This document shows, in pieces, positions 15,075 to 21,949 of a stretch of DNA of 29,018 nucleotides; the stretch's first letter is position 1, and the number at the start of each line of letters is the position of its first letter. The DNA is from WHSP01 sp964424945. Lineage in GTDB: Bacteria > Gemmatimonadota > Gemmatimonadetes > Longimicrobiales > Longimicrobiaceae. A model generated the notes under the pieces. The model had not been told where the DNA came from. It saw only the letters and a program-made list of their open reading frames with translations, and made no database searches. The position numbers were made by a program, and so were the translations under genes. The stretch covers positions 1 to 29,018 of the forward strand of contig CAYRLB010000028.1 of assembly GCA_964424945.1 (NCBI GenBank). Direction: 5' to 3'.

Positions 15075-15845
15075 ATGGTCGAATCCGGAAGGTCAGAGCC
15101 GGAAGGTGCAGGCGCGGAACAGGAGCTTCTGTCCCCGGGGGACGTCGATATCTGGCTGCTGCGTACCGACGACGCATCCGCCAGCCTCGTCGGCCATCTG
15201 AGGGGACTGCTCTCGCCCGAGGAACTCGAAAGAACTGCCCGCTACAGATTCAGCCGCGACCGGGATCTCCACGCGTTCGGGAGGGGTCTCGTTCGACTGC
15301 TGCTGTCGCGGTACGCTCCGACGGCGCCCGAGGCGTGGGTGATTCGCACGGAAGCGGCCGGCCGACCGATGATCGCCGATCCGAAGCGGGGTCCGCCCCT
15401 CGACTTCAGCGTCTCGCATACGCCCGGCCTCGTGGCGATCGCGATCGGCCACGGCGTCCGGGTCGGCGTGGACGTCGAAGGGGGGCAGGAGCTTTTCAGA
15501 GATCCCGCGATCGGGCGGGCAATACTGAGCCCGCAGGAAGAGAACGCCCTCAGCACCCTTCCCGCCGAAGAGAGACCCGCCGCGCTTCGACGGCTCTGGG
15601 TGCTGAAGGAAGCATACGGGAAGGCGCTCGGGACCGGGTTGGCCGAGGGGGTCCGCGACATGGCGTTCGACATCACCGACGCCGGGACGATCCGCATGAC
15701 GGACAGAGGCCCCCGCGGCGCGGCGAATCTGGCGGAGTGGTGGTTCCACGAGGCAGCGCTCGAGGGCGACTTCCATCTCGGCATCGCAGTTCACACCCCC
15801 GCACATCCCGCCGGGACCCTTCGTGTGCGCGACTTCGTTTGCTGA
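15075..15845 (+). CDS. 4'-phosphopantetheinyl transferase, Sfp/EntD type
   Basis: The enzyme transfers phosphopantetheine from coenzyme A to the serine of carrier domains, here the aryl carrier protein and the EntF T domain. The 256-residue product has the two-subdomain Sfp form. FSVSHTPGLVAIAIG lies near 111-125. GVDVEG (131-136) holds the Mg-binding Asp133 and Glu135, and WVLKEAYGKALG (175-186) is the second signature. The ATG at 15075 lacks a clear ribosome binding site. The first 20 residues look poorly conserved, so the true start could lie further in or the message could be nearly leaderless. It diverges from the esterase and ends the siderophore locus. Confidence 0.9.
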   Translation: MVESGRSEPEGAGAEQELLSPGDVDIWLLRTDDASASLVGHLRGLLSPEELERTARYRFSRDRDLHAFGRGLVRLLLSRYAPTAPEAWVIRTEAAGRPMIADPKRGPPLDFSVSHTPGLVAIAIGHGVRVGVDVEGGQELFRDPAIGRAILSPQEENALSTLPAEERPAALRRLWVLKEAYGKALGTGLAEGVRDMAFDITDAGTIRMTDRGPRGAANLAEWWFHEAALEGDFHLGIAVHTPAHPAGTLRVRDFVC

Positions 15846-15866
15846 AGAACCCGGCGCGGGAGAGGC

Positions 15867-15888
15867 CCGCCCCCTGCCTGCGGGGCGG
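15867..15888. terminator. Hairpin between converging genes after the phosphopantetheinyl transferase
   Basis: CCGCCCC (15867-15873) and GGGGCGG (15882-15888) form a seven-pair all-GC stem with an eight-base loop, 21 nt after the stop of the transferase gene. It lies between two converging genes, so it could stop transcription from either side. No T-run follows on either strand. Confidence 0.42.
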
Positions 15889-15910
15889 TATCGTGATAGT
15901 GGCAGGAGCA

Positions 15911-16303
15911 CTACCGACTGCGCCTGTTTCGCCGCTCCGTAGAGGCCGCACCGCCATCCTCCCGTGACTCCCCCCGCTTGCTCCGCCCGGCGGCGGCGCG
16001 TATGACATCTCTGGGGGCGTTCCCCTCCCGCGACTTGCGGCTCGGTTCGGCGCGGCCGCTTCGTCCGCCCGACCGCGGCTCAGCGAAGCGATCCTTCTGC
16101 TTCTCGATAAGCAGGTCGGCATCACTCTTGAGGATCTCCCGGCCATCGTCAGTGCGGAATGAACGCTTCACCCCTACCAGGAAGAAGAAGAGGCTCGCGG
16201 CACCCAGGGCGAGTTTCCAGCGCGACATGCCGGCGTCGTCCGACTGCTGGATCGGCGGTTCAGGGGCCGGAGGGGTGTTCCGTACTTCCGCGAGAGGGGT
16301 CAT
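15911..16303 (-). CDS. Hypothetical small membrane-anchored protein
   Basis: I do not recognise this 130-residue product. A proline-rich N-terminus (about 1-25) is followed by one membrane segment, LALGAASLFFFLVGV (about 30-44). A long basic, low-complexity tail follows, rich in Arg, Ser, Glu and Gly. The topology suggests a single-pass inner-membrane protein with a charged cytoplasmic tail. The ATG at 16303 is preferred over an upstream start at 16420, because GAAGAG precedes it by about ten bases and the longer version adds an unrelated stretch. The basic tail could partly reflect GC-rich noise, so the gene is only moderately supported. Confidence 0.5.
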   Translation of the reverse strand: MTPLAEVRNTPPAPEPPIQQSDDAGMSRWKLALGAASLFFFLVGVKRSFRTDDGREILKSDADLLIEKQKDRFAEPRSGGRSGRAEPSRKSREGNAPRDVIRAAAGRSKRGESREDGGAASTERRNRRSR

Positions 16304-16424
16304 CACTGTCAACTCTTCTTTTCTGCAGGCTCGTTCTGGTCGCCGGTCATCCGCCGCGCCGCCATCCTTAAAATAGGTTCGGAATGACGCAAGGAAAGCT
16401 CCACCACCGGCTCGGAACACAGCC

Positions 16425-16781
16425 GTGACCGATCCTGACCGACGTGCTCATGCGGCAGCCACTGTTCTGGACCCGGAAGTCGGGCGATTCATCCGGAGCG
16501 CACTCGGCGAAAGCCACCTGAATCGTCCCTTCGCGGAAGCTGTCGTGACGCATCTCGGGGCGGGGCCTACCGCCGTCTGGTCCCAGGCCATGGCTGCTGA
16601 GCGGGTGGTCGGACTTCTGCAGGAGCAGTACAATACGTTCGACGCAGAGGACCTCGCGCGCTCCCCGGAGCTGGTCGCGAGCCTCTTCCAGAATGCCGAC
16701 ATGCTCGACCCCGCGGACGATGTCTCTCATGCCATCGCCGCGCTCGTCATGGAGGCGATCGAGCGTCTCGTCGACGGCTGA
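16425..16781 (+). CDS. Hypothetical small acidic protein
   Basis: The 118-residue product is not recognised. It is acidic and predicted largely helical, with AAERVVGLLQEQYNTFDAEDL in the middle and AIAALVMEAIERLVDG at the end. It has no signal peptide, membrane segment or cysteine motif. The GTG start at 16425 has no clear ribosome binding site. It lies 57 bp before the OsmC-family gene on the same strand and may be co-transcribed with it. Balanced amino acid composition favours it over the overlapping antisense frame, which is Arg- and Ser-rich. Confidence 0.55.
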   Translation: MTDPDRRAHAAATVLDPEVGRFIRSALGESHLNRPFAEAVVTHLGAGPTAVWSQAMAAERVVGLLQEQYNTFDAEDLARSPELVASLFQNADMLDPADDVSHAIAALVMEAIERLVDG

Positions 16782-16838
16782 ACCCCGGGACGTTTACGGG
16801 GCACCGTCACTACTTCAGCTTTTCGCAAGGAGCCGGAA

Positions 16839-17264
16839 ATGCCTACCAGGAAAGCCAGTGCAACGTGGGAGGGTGGTCTTCAATCGGGGAAGGGTAGCTT
16901 CAAGGCCGAGAGCGGAAGCGTCGAGGGGTCCTACTCAGCGGGCTCCCGCTTCGCAGACGGGGCGGGCTCGAACCCGGAGGAACTTCTCGCTGCAGCGCAC
17001 GCCGCATGCTACAGCATGGCCCTTTCGGTAGAGCTCGAAAAGGCAGGCACGCCGGGAACACGCGTGACCACAGACGCTGCCTGCACAGTCGAGAAGGTCG
17101 CTGAGGGCTTCAAGATCACCACCATCAGGCTCACCACCCGCGCCTCTGTCCCGGGGATCGAGGAAGCCGAGTTCCAGCGGCTGGCGAACGGCGCGAAGGA
17201 GGGATGTCCGGTATCCCGCGCTCTGGCAGGCGTTCAGATCGAGCTCGACGCTACGCTCGAATAG
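16839..17264 (+). CDS. OsmC/Ohr-family peroxiredoxin
   Basis: OsmC-type proteins are cytoplasmic thiol peroxidases that reduce organic or inorganic hydroperoxides. The 141-residue product has the expected two cysteines: Cys57 in AAHAACYSMAL (peroxidatic) and Cys123 in AKEGCPVSRAL (resolving). A third, Cys82, lies in the strand region. Length, the N-terminal RKASATWEGGL strand and the NPEELLAAAHAAC helix entry match the OsmC subgroup better than Ohr. The ATG at 16839 is preceded by AAGGAG about seven bases upstream. Confidence 0.92.
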   Translation: MPTRKASATWEGGLQSGKGSFKAESGSVEGSYSAGSRFADGAGSNPEELLAAAHAACYSMALSVELEKAGTPGTRVTTDAACTVEKVAEGFKITTIRLTTRASVPGIEEAEFQRLANGAKEGCPVSRALAGVQIELDATLE

Positions 17265-17281
17265 AAGATGACCAACCTGGG

Positions 17282-17313
17282 GTGCGCCGGTGATCGAAAC
17301 AGTGCCGGCGCAC
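17282..17313. terminator. Perfect 9-bp inverted repeat downstream of the OsmC-family gene
   Basis: GTGCGCCGG (17282-17290) and CCGGCGCAC (17305-17313) pair without mismatch around a 14-base loop, 17 nt after the OsmC stop. The stem is strong but no T-run follows, so it may slow transcription, protect the 3' end, or bind a protein. The rest of the 17265-17566 gap holds no gene I can support. It ends in the CCAGGAGC ribosome binding site of the pentapeptide-repeat gene. Confidence 0.45.
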
Positions 17314-17566
17314 GCCAGGGCCGTCCCCATCTCCTGGAACGATGAAGGCTGCGACAGCGACGCGCGGCCAAAATCTCCTCGCCGCTCGACCCAGCTCCGT
17401 GTTCTCTGACGCCCTATCCGTCGCTGTGGGAAAGAGATAGCCAGGACGGCGGGCGCTCCCCGGGAACAGATTGTGCGACGAATGGTCGTCGAGGCTGCCT
17501 TCCGCGTGAAGAAGCAGCGCCACCCGGCCCCCCTCCGACCTGATAACTTCCTTCCAGGAGCGGCCC

Positions 17567-18418
17567 ATGAACATCTCCCTCGTCGACCGGGCGATCGCCC
17601 TGCTGAATGAACGGATGGCCTCCGGCAGTGGCCGATCAGGCAGCAATGTCTACACGCGCGACGATGTGCTGGATCGCTATAGGATCGACCCGGCGTCGCT
17701 GGCCGCACGCGACCTTTCCGAGGCCGACCTGACCAATGCCGACCTTCGAGGCGCGGATCTCTCCTCTTCTCTCATGCGCGGGACGAGCCTGCGGAATGCG
17801 AATCTCGCGGGGGCAAATCTCTCCGCGACGTCGCTGAACGGATGCGATCTTTCCGGTGCGGACCTCTCCGGCGCCCTACTCCGGGATGCCAACTGCATCC
17901 GACTGGCTGGTGATGGCCGGCAGGTACGGCTGAGTGGAGCGATTCTCAAAGGTGCCGACCTCATCGGGTGCAATCTACAATATGCAGATCTCACCGGCGC
18001 CGATCTTCGGGAGGTCGATCTTCGGGAAGCGAATCTGCGCGGGGCGAACCTCTCGATGGCACAGCTGGAGGGGGCGGACCTGACGGGAGCGAATCTTAGG
18101 CGCGCCCGGCTCGATCAGGCCGACCTGAGCCGCGCGCGGTTGAATGGCGCGGATCTCTCCCGGGCAATCTGCGCGGATGCGAACTTCTCCTACGCTGTTC
18201 TGCGAAGGGCGAATCTCAGAGGTGCCGATCTTTCCGCCACCGACTTCTCGGGCGCGAATCTGGAAGAGGCGATCCTTTCGGCCGCGGATCTGCGAGGTGC
18301 CCGGTTTGCCGGCGCGACGATGATCGATACCGATCTGGATGGGGTCAGGGTGTCGGGCGAGGAGTTCTTCGGCGTAGACCTGCGACAGAGTCACAATCTG
18401 CCGCGTCATCTTCACTGA
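17567..18418 (+). CDS. Pentapeptide-repeat protein
   Basis: The 283-residue protein is mostly A(D/N)LxG-type pentapeptide repeats from about residue 45 to 270. They should form a right-handed quadrilateral beta helix of roughly ten turns. The register is interrupted at about 110-122 (CIRLAGDGRQVRL), which probably forms a loop bulging from one face. A non-repeat N-terminal region (1-44) carries a short helix and may serve as cap or oligomer interface. No signal peptide or membrane segment is seen. Some relatives mimic DNA and protect gyrase, but most have no known role, and nothing here proves DNA mimicry. The ATG at 17567 has AGGAG about six bases upstream. A good terminator follows, so it is probably a single-gene unit. 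Confidence 0.9.
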   Translation: MNISLVDRAIALLNERMASGSGRSGSNVYTRDDVLDRYRIDPASLAARDLSEADLTNADLRGADLSSSLMRGTSLRNANLAGANLSATSLNGCDLSGADLSGALLRDANCIRLAGDGRQVRLSGAILKGADLIGCNLQYADLTGADLREVDLREANLRGANLSMAQLEGADLTGANLRRARLDQADLSRARLNGADLSRAICADANFSYAVLRRANLRGADLSATDFSGANLEEAILSAADLRGARFAGATMIDTDLDGVRVSGEEFFGVDLRQSHNLPRHLH

Positions 18419-18472
18419 GCCGTAGCGACAGCGAAGAGATATCGGCCAACGCCATCGCGATGACCAGACGCC

Positions 18473-18516
18473 GCGCCCGGTCTGCTCAGAATCGAGCGAG
18501 CCGGGCGCCGTTTATT
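18473..18516 (+). terminator. Rho-independent-type terminator after the pentapeptide-repeat gene
   Basis: GCGCCCGG (18473-18480) pairs perfectly with CCGGGCGC (18501-18508). Inside the loop GCTC and GAGC form a second stem separated by a symmetric three-by-three internal loop. The T-rich stretch TTTATT (18511-18516) follows two bases later. Position 55 nt past the stop suits termination of the pentapeptide-repeat transcript before apt. Confidence 0.62.
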
Positions 18517-18613
18517 GGCGATTGTGTCACCCCCGCCTCTATCTTCCGCATCGGTCTCTTTCGCATCTCCCTCGCCGTTCCACGAGCACGTGATCAACGC
18601 TGACCCTCTTTCC

Positions 18614-19135
18614 ATGCGCCACGACCATCTGAAGCGGCTCGTTCAGGACGTCCCCGACTTCCCATCGCCCGGCATCCTCTTTCGCGATATCACGCCGCTC
18701 CTTCTCGACCCGGTCGGGTTCGCGGAAGCCGTCGATATCCTGAAGGCGCTCTATGAGGGAGAGGGCGTCGAGCTTGTCGCTGCGATCGAATCCCGCGGCT
18801 TCGTCCTCGGAGCACCGCTGGCGCTAGCGCTCGGCTGTGGCTTCGCTCCGATACGGAAGGCGGGGAAGTTGCCCCGCGCGACGGTGGGAAAGGAGTACGC
18901 CCTCGAATACGGGACGAATCGGCTGGAGGTGCATCGGGACGCGATCGAGTCGGGACAGAAGGTCCTCATCATCGACGACGTTCTGGCGACGGGTGGGACG
19001 GCCCGGGCAACGATCGACCTGGTCCGGGAGTTGGGCGGGGTGGTGGCGGGCTTCGCGTGCCTGCTGGAGATTACCGGCCTCGAGGGACGGCTCAAGCTGC
19101 AGAACACCCGGGTCGACTGTCTGTTGAGCTACTGA
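18614..19135 (+). CDS. apt: Adenine phosphoribosyltransferase
   Basis: Apt salvages adenine by joining it to PRPP to give AMP. The 173-residue cytoplasmic enzyme has FPSPGILFRDITPLL near 16-30, the adenine-pocket ESRGFVLGAPLA segment, RKAGKLP and the YALEYG flexible loop. The PRPP-binding motif VLIIDDVLATGGTA lies near 119-132. The ATG at 18614 gives the normal length. A TTG-started extension from 18515 adds 33 unrelated residues and is not supported. No Shine-Dalgarno sequence precedes 18614. It converges with rpsU. Confidence 0.95.
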   Translation: MRHDHLKRLVQDVPDFPSPGILFRDITPLLLDPVGFAEAVDILKALYEGEGVELVAAIESRGFVLGAPLALALGCGFAPIRKAGKLPRATVGKEYALEYGTNRLEVHRDAIESGQKVLIIDDVLATGGTARATIDLVRELGGVVAGFACLLEITGLEGRLKLQNTRVDCLLSY

Positions 19136-19233
19136 GGTGGACCAATCGTTCGCTCGCGCGTCCTGCCTATCGCGCCGGCTGCAGCCCGCAGATCCCGCCA
19201 GAACAGGTAAGGGGTTGAAGCTCTTCCCCGGTT

Positions 19234-19443
19234 CTAGAGCTGGCGCGCGCGGCGCTCCCGCTTGCGATCCTTGTGCTTCCGCCGCTCGGCCGCCTTCGCC
19301 TTGGCCTTCCGCGCCTCACTCGGCTTCTCATAGAAACGCTTGCGGCGCATATCCTTGAAGAGGCCTGAACGAATCATGCGGCGGCGAAACTGCTTCAGCG
19401 CCCAGTCCAGCCGGTCGTTTTCACCAATTTCGATCTGAACCAA
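19234..19443 (-). CDS. rpsU: 30S ribosomal protein S21
   Basis: S21 is a small basic protein of the 30S subunit near the anti-Shine-Dalgarno end of 16S rRNA. The 69-residue product has the family core LDWALKQFRRRM and GLFKDMRRKRFYEKPSEARK, then a long Lys/Arg tail. The start is TTG at 19443, supported by GGAGG four bases upstream on the minus strand. No ATG lies at that position. It has its own promoter inside the end of the upstream membrane-protein gene. It converges with apt, leaving about 100 bp between the stops. Confidence 0.95.
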   Translation of the reverse strand: MVQIEIGENDRLDWALKQFRRRMIRSGLFKDMRRKRFYEKPSEARKAKAKAAERRKHKDRKRERRARQL

Positions 19444-19535
19444 GAGTCCTCCCGGGGGGATCGGGATGAGCGAAGGGATATCGTGGCGGTCGCGGTCCAG
19501 CGCAGGCGGCGATTGGGAACCGACGCCTACCTTGC

Positions 19536-19564
19536 ACCATAAACACCGCTCTTTAGGCTGTCAA
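19536..19564 (-). promoter_or_regulatory. Sigma70-like promoter of rpsU
   Basis: Read on the minus strand, TTGACA (19564-19559) and TATGGT (19541-19536) are separated by exactly 17 bp. The -35 overlaps the stop codon of the AI-2E-family gene. Transcription would begin near 19529, giving a leader of about 85 nt before the TTG start of rpsU. This lets S21 be made independently of the upstream membrane protein. Confidence 0.7.
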
Positions 19565-20667
19565 TACGCGGGTTCAGCCCCCTCCTCGACGTCGTCACCC
19601 GCCTCTGTGGCAGGCAGTGCGTGGTCTCGTCGATCCCACTCGTAGCGCTCTTCTGTCGGCTCCACATAGAGGATCCGAACGGCAACCACGATGACCGCGA
19701 GGAGCGGGGTGGCCACGAAAAGACCGAGGATGCCGAACCCGATCGCCAGCATCAGCTGCCAGACGAGCAGTGCCGCGGGCGGGATGTTCACCGCGCGCCG
19801 CTCGACGAGAGGTATGCTCAGGCCGCTCTGGATCTGTTGCAGCACAAAGTAGAAGACCGCGACCCATAGCGCCGTTGCGGGAGAGATCAGGAACCCGGCG
19901 ACGACGGCGGGAATGGCGGCGAGGGTAGGGCCGAGATTCGGCACGAACTCGAGCAGCGCCGCGATGGCCCCCAGAGCAAGGGCGCCGGGGATCCCGAAGA
20001 GTACCAGTCCGATCCAGGTGACGATCCCGACGGCCAGCATCGAGATCGCCTTCCCCAGAACCCAGTGCCTCAGAGAGCGGCCCGCCTCATCATAAACCCG
20101 CGCGATCCGAGCCCGGCTCGGTGGAGGCGTGATCCGGATGATGAGTCCGCGATACACCTCCGGCTGCGAGCCCAGGAAGATCGCCAGCACGACGATCGCG
20201 AACGATCCCACGACCGCGCTGATCGCGCCGAACGCCAGCGGAAGGAAGCGCTCCATGAAACCCAGGAACTGGGTGTTCATCTGCCGCGCGAACTCCTCGT
20301 CGCGCGGGACGCCTGTACGCTCCGACAGCCAGTCTCCCGCCTGGTTCACCGCCGCAGGAAGCTCCTGCGAGAGCAGCCCGAACTGATGCAGAACCTGCGG
20401 GATCACCGCGATCATCAGTGCGGTGAGACTCAGCAGAAAACCGATCACCACCAGTGTGAAGGACACCCTGAAGGGCATCCAGCGCGCGAGAAACTGCGCG
20501 GGAGCGTGCAGCACGATCGCGAGCAGAACGGCAATCAGCGCAACGAAGATTGCCGAGTACACCATCCAGAAGAAGTGCCACGCGAACAGGAAGAGCATGC
20601 CCAGGAGGAGGATCCGGGCAATGTCGGCATTTCTCCAGGTGATGCGACGAACTGCGCTTTCAGCCAT
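19561..20667 (-). CDS. AI-2E family (PerM/YdiK-like) membrane transporter
   Basis: The 368-residue inner-membrane protein has the family layout. Paired N-terminal helices (about 18-60) are followed by a helix near 72-92 and a polar periplasmic-side region with GDWLSERTGVP. Four or five more helices lie between 140 and 335. The PGALALGAIAALLEFVPNLGP block near 228-250 is the family's best-conserved segment. Relatives export autoinducer-2 or act as ion antiporters; the substrate here cannot be told. The C-terminal tail is highly acidic. Start at 20667 is the only reasonable ATG, though no clear ribosome binding site precedes it. Confidence 0.88.
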   Translation of the reverse strand: MAESAVRRITWRNADIARILLLGMLFLFAWHFFWMVYSAIFVALIAVLLAIVLHAPAQFLARWMPFRVSFTLVVIGFLLSLTALMIAVIPQVLHQFGLLSQELPAAVNQAGDWLSERTGVPRDEEFARQMNTQFLGFMERFLPLAFGAISAVVGSFAIVVLAIFLGSQPEVYRGLIIRITPPPSRARIARVYDEAGRSLRHWVLGKAISMLAVGIVTWIGLVLFGIPGALALGAIAALLEFVPNLGPTLAAIPAVVAGFLISPATALWVAVFYFVLQQIQSGLSIPLVERRAVNIPPAALLVWQLMLAIGFGILGLFVATPLLAVIVVAVRILYVEPTEERYEWDRRDHALPATEAGDDVEEGAEPAY

Positions 20668-20730
20668 CGGTTCGGTTGGGAGGACGGGAGCGGACGGCGG
20701 TTGGCGGTCGGCGGGAGCACCTGTGCAAGG

Positions 20731-20756
20731 CCGGGGCCCGGGGAAGAGGGCCCCGG
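20731..20756. terminator. Very stable GC hairpin between the M48 and AI-2E-family genes
   Basis: CCGGGGCCC (20731-20739) and GGGCCCCGG (20748-20756) form a perfect nine-pair, all-GC stem with an eight-base loop. It lies in the 217-bp gap downstream of the minus-strand peptidase gene and upstream of the transporter gene. No T-run follows on the minus strand. It could terminate or attenuate read-through. The rest of the gap shows no supportable gene. Confidence 0.42.
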
Positions 20757-20884
20757 GGCAGAGAATGGCCGTGGATGTTTAGGCGCGTTCCGCCACACGG
20801 CGAAGGGCAGCGTGAATCATCCCCCCGGGCCGGCCGGCGCACGGTTCACGCACGCACGGCAGAAAGCCCGCCCGGCCTGAGCCC

Positions 20885-21880
20885 TCAGCCCTCCCGGGTC
20901 TGGGAGCTGGAAGGCCCGGAACCGCCACGCCCGAAGACGGAGTCCATCATGCGACGCGCGGCGTCCGCTGCCACGCCGAACGTCTCCTTCGCGCCCTCGG
21001 CGTAGGAGCGACCGGCAGCCGCGAGATCCTCGAAGTACGCGGGATCCGGCTCACCCCTCCTCCGATACTCGCCGTGCAGGATCCTTTCGTAGGCGCCGCT
21101 CTGGAACCAGTCCCTCATCTCCGCGACCCGCAGAACCGGGAAGGGATGATTGGCACCGATCAGATTCAGCACCTTGAAGACCTGATCGCCGAGATCGCCG
21201 CCGAGCCGGTATTCGTCCGCCTGCCGGATGAACTCCGGCAGATTGGTGTGCTCGTTCACTCCGCCTCCGGCAAACTTCAGCATCACCCGCATCCCGACCT
21301 CGGGGTCCTGAACCGACAGAACCCCTGCACGGTCGCATGACAGCTCCGCCTTCCGGTACCACTCGAGCAACCCCACGAGGATCGCACGCGCCGCCAGGCC
21401 GACGACCGGAAAGCCCCGCTCGGCGAGTTGCAGCAGGATGACCATCATCGTCGTGTACAGCACATGCCCGCTCATCACATGCCCGATCTCATGGCCGAGA
21501 ACGAACTGCAGCTCGTCATCGTCCAGGAGGTCGAGCAGGGCGGAATTGACGATGATGAAGGGCTTCTCCATCCCGTACGCGCCTGCGTTCACGAAGGGCG
21601 CCTGCGATACGTAGACGGGGTACTCCGCGGGCGCATCGAGTGCACTCGCCGCCCGCGCGTAAAGCCGGTCCACCCGTGCGAATTGTGAGGGCGAGCAGCG
21701 AACGGCATTCGCCTGAAACGCCAGCCGCACAGGCTTCTCACCGAAGAAGCCGAAGAGCGTCCTCAGCACCTCGTCGAAAGCGGGTATCTTCCGAAGCGTG
21801 TTGAGAGCGGCCCGATCCGCGGGATGCTCCCAGCTGCGCGGATCGATGCCGTGAAGAAGCCGGACGTTTGCGTCGCTCAT
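20885..21880 (-). CDS. M48 family metallopeptidase
   Basis: The 331-residue protein is a zinc-dependent peptidase of the Ste24/HtpX class. LGHEIGHVMSGH carries the HExxH motif at residues 130-134, and Glu179 in KAELSCDRAG is the likely third ligand. A hydrophobic region LYTTMMVILLQLAERGFPVVGL (about 141-162) lies between them, as in family members with a membrane-touching loop. There is no N-terminal signal peptide, and the N-terminal 80 residues lack membrane helices, so it is not a typical HtpX. Similar stand-alone M48 proteins are common in environmental bacteria and have no assigned substrate. It starts 69 bp downstream of the deacetylase gene. Confidence 0.9.
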   Translation of the reverse strand: MSDANVRLLHGIDPRSWEHPADRAALNTLRKIPAFDEVLRTLFGFFGEKPVRLAFQANAVRCSPSQFARVDRLYARAASALDAPAEYPVYVSQAPFVNAGAYGMEKPFIIVNSALLDLLDDDELQFVLGHEIGHVMSGHVLYTTMMVILLQLAERGFPVVGLAARAILVGLLEWYRKAELSCDRAGVLSVQDPEVGMRVMLKFAGGGVNEHTNLPEFIRQADEYRLGGDLGDQVFKVLNLIGANHPFPVLRVAEMRDWFQSGAYERILHGEYRRRGEPDPAYFEDLAAAGRSYAEGAKETFGVAADAARRMMDSVFGRGGSGPSSSQTREG

Positions 21881-21949
21881 GGGTCAGCCGGAGTGGCAGG
21901 GAAGAAGGCCGGACGGTAGCTCATCTACGGTTCCACGCCGGGCGATGTT

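Noticed and set aside
17251..17646. Minus-strand ORF filling the gap between the OsmC-family and pentapeptide-repeat genes
   Set aside because: It overlaps the start of the pentapeptide-repeat gene and its ribosome binding site, lacks a start signal and has no recognisable motif.
18515..18613. TTG-started N-terminal extension of apt
   Set aside because: The 33 extra residues are Ser/Pro-rich and unlike Apt, and part of them overlaps the T-rich end of the upstream terminator.
19219..19241. AGCTCT/AGAGCT inverted repeat as a terminator between apt and rpsU
   Set aside because: It runs into the rpsU stop codon and coding end, has a short stem and no T-run.
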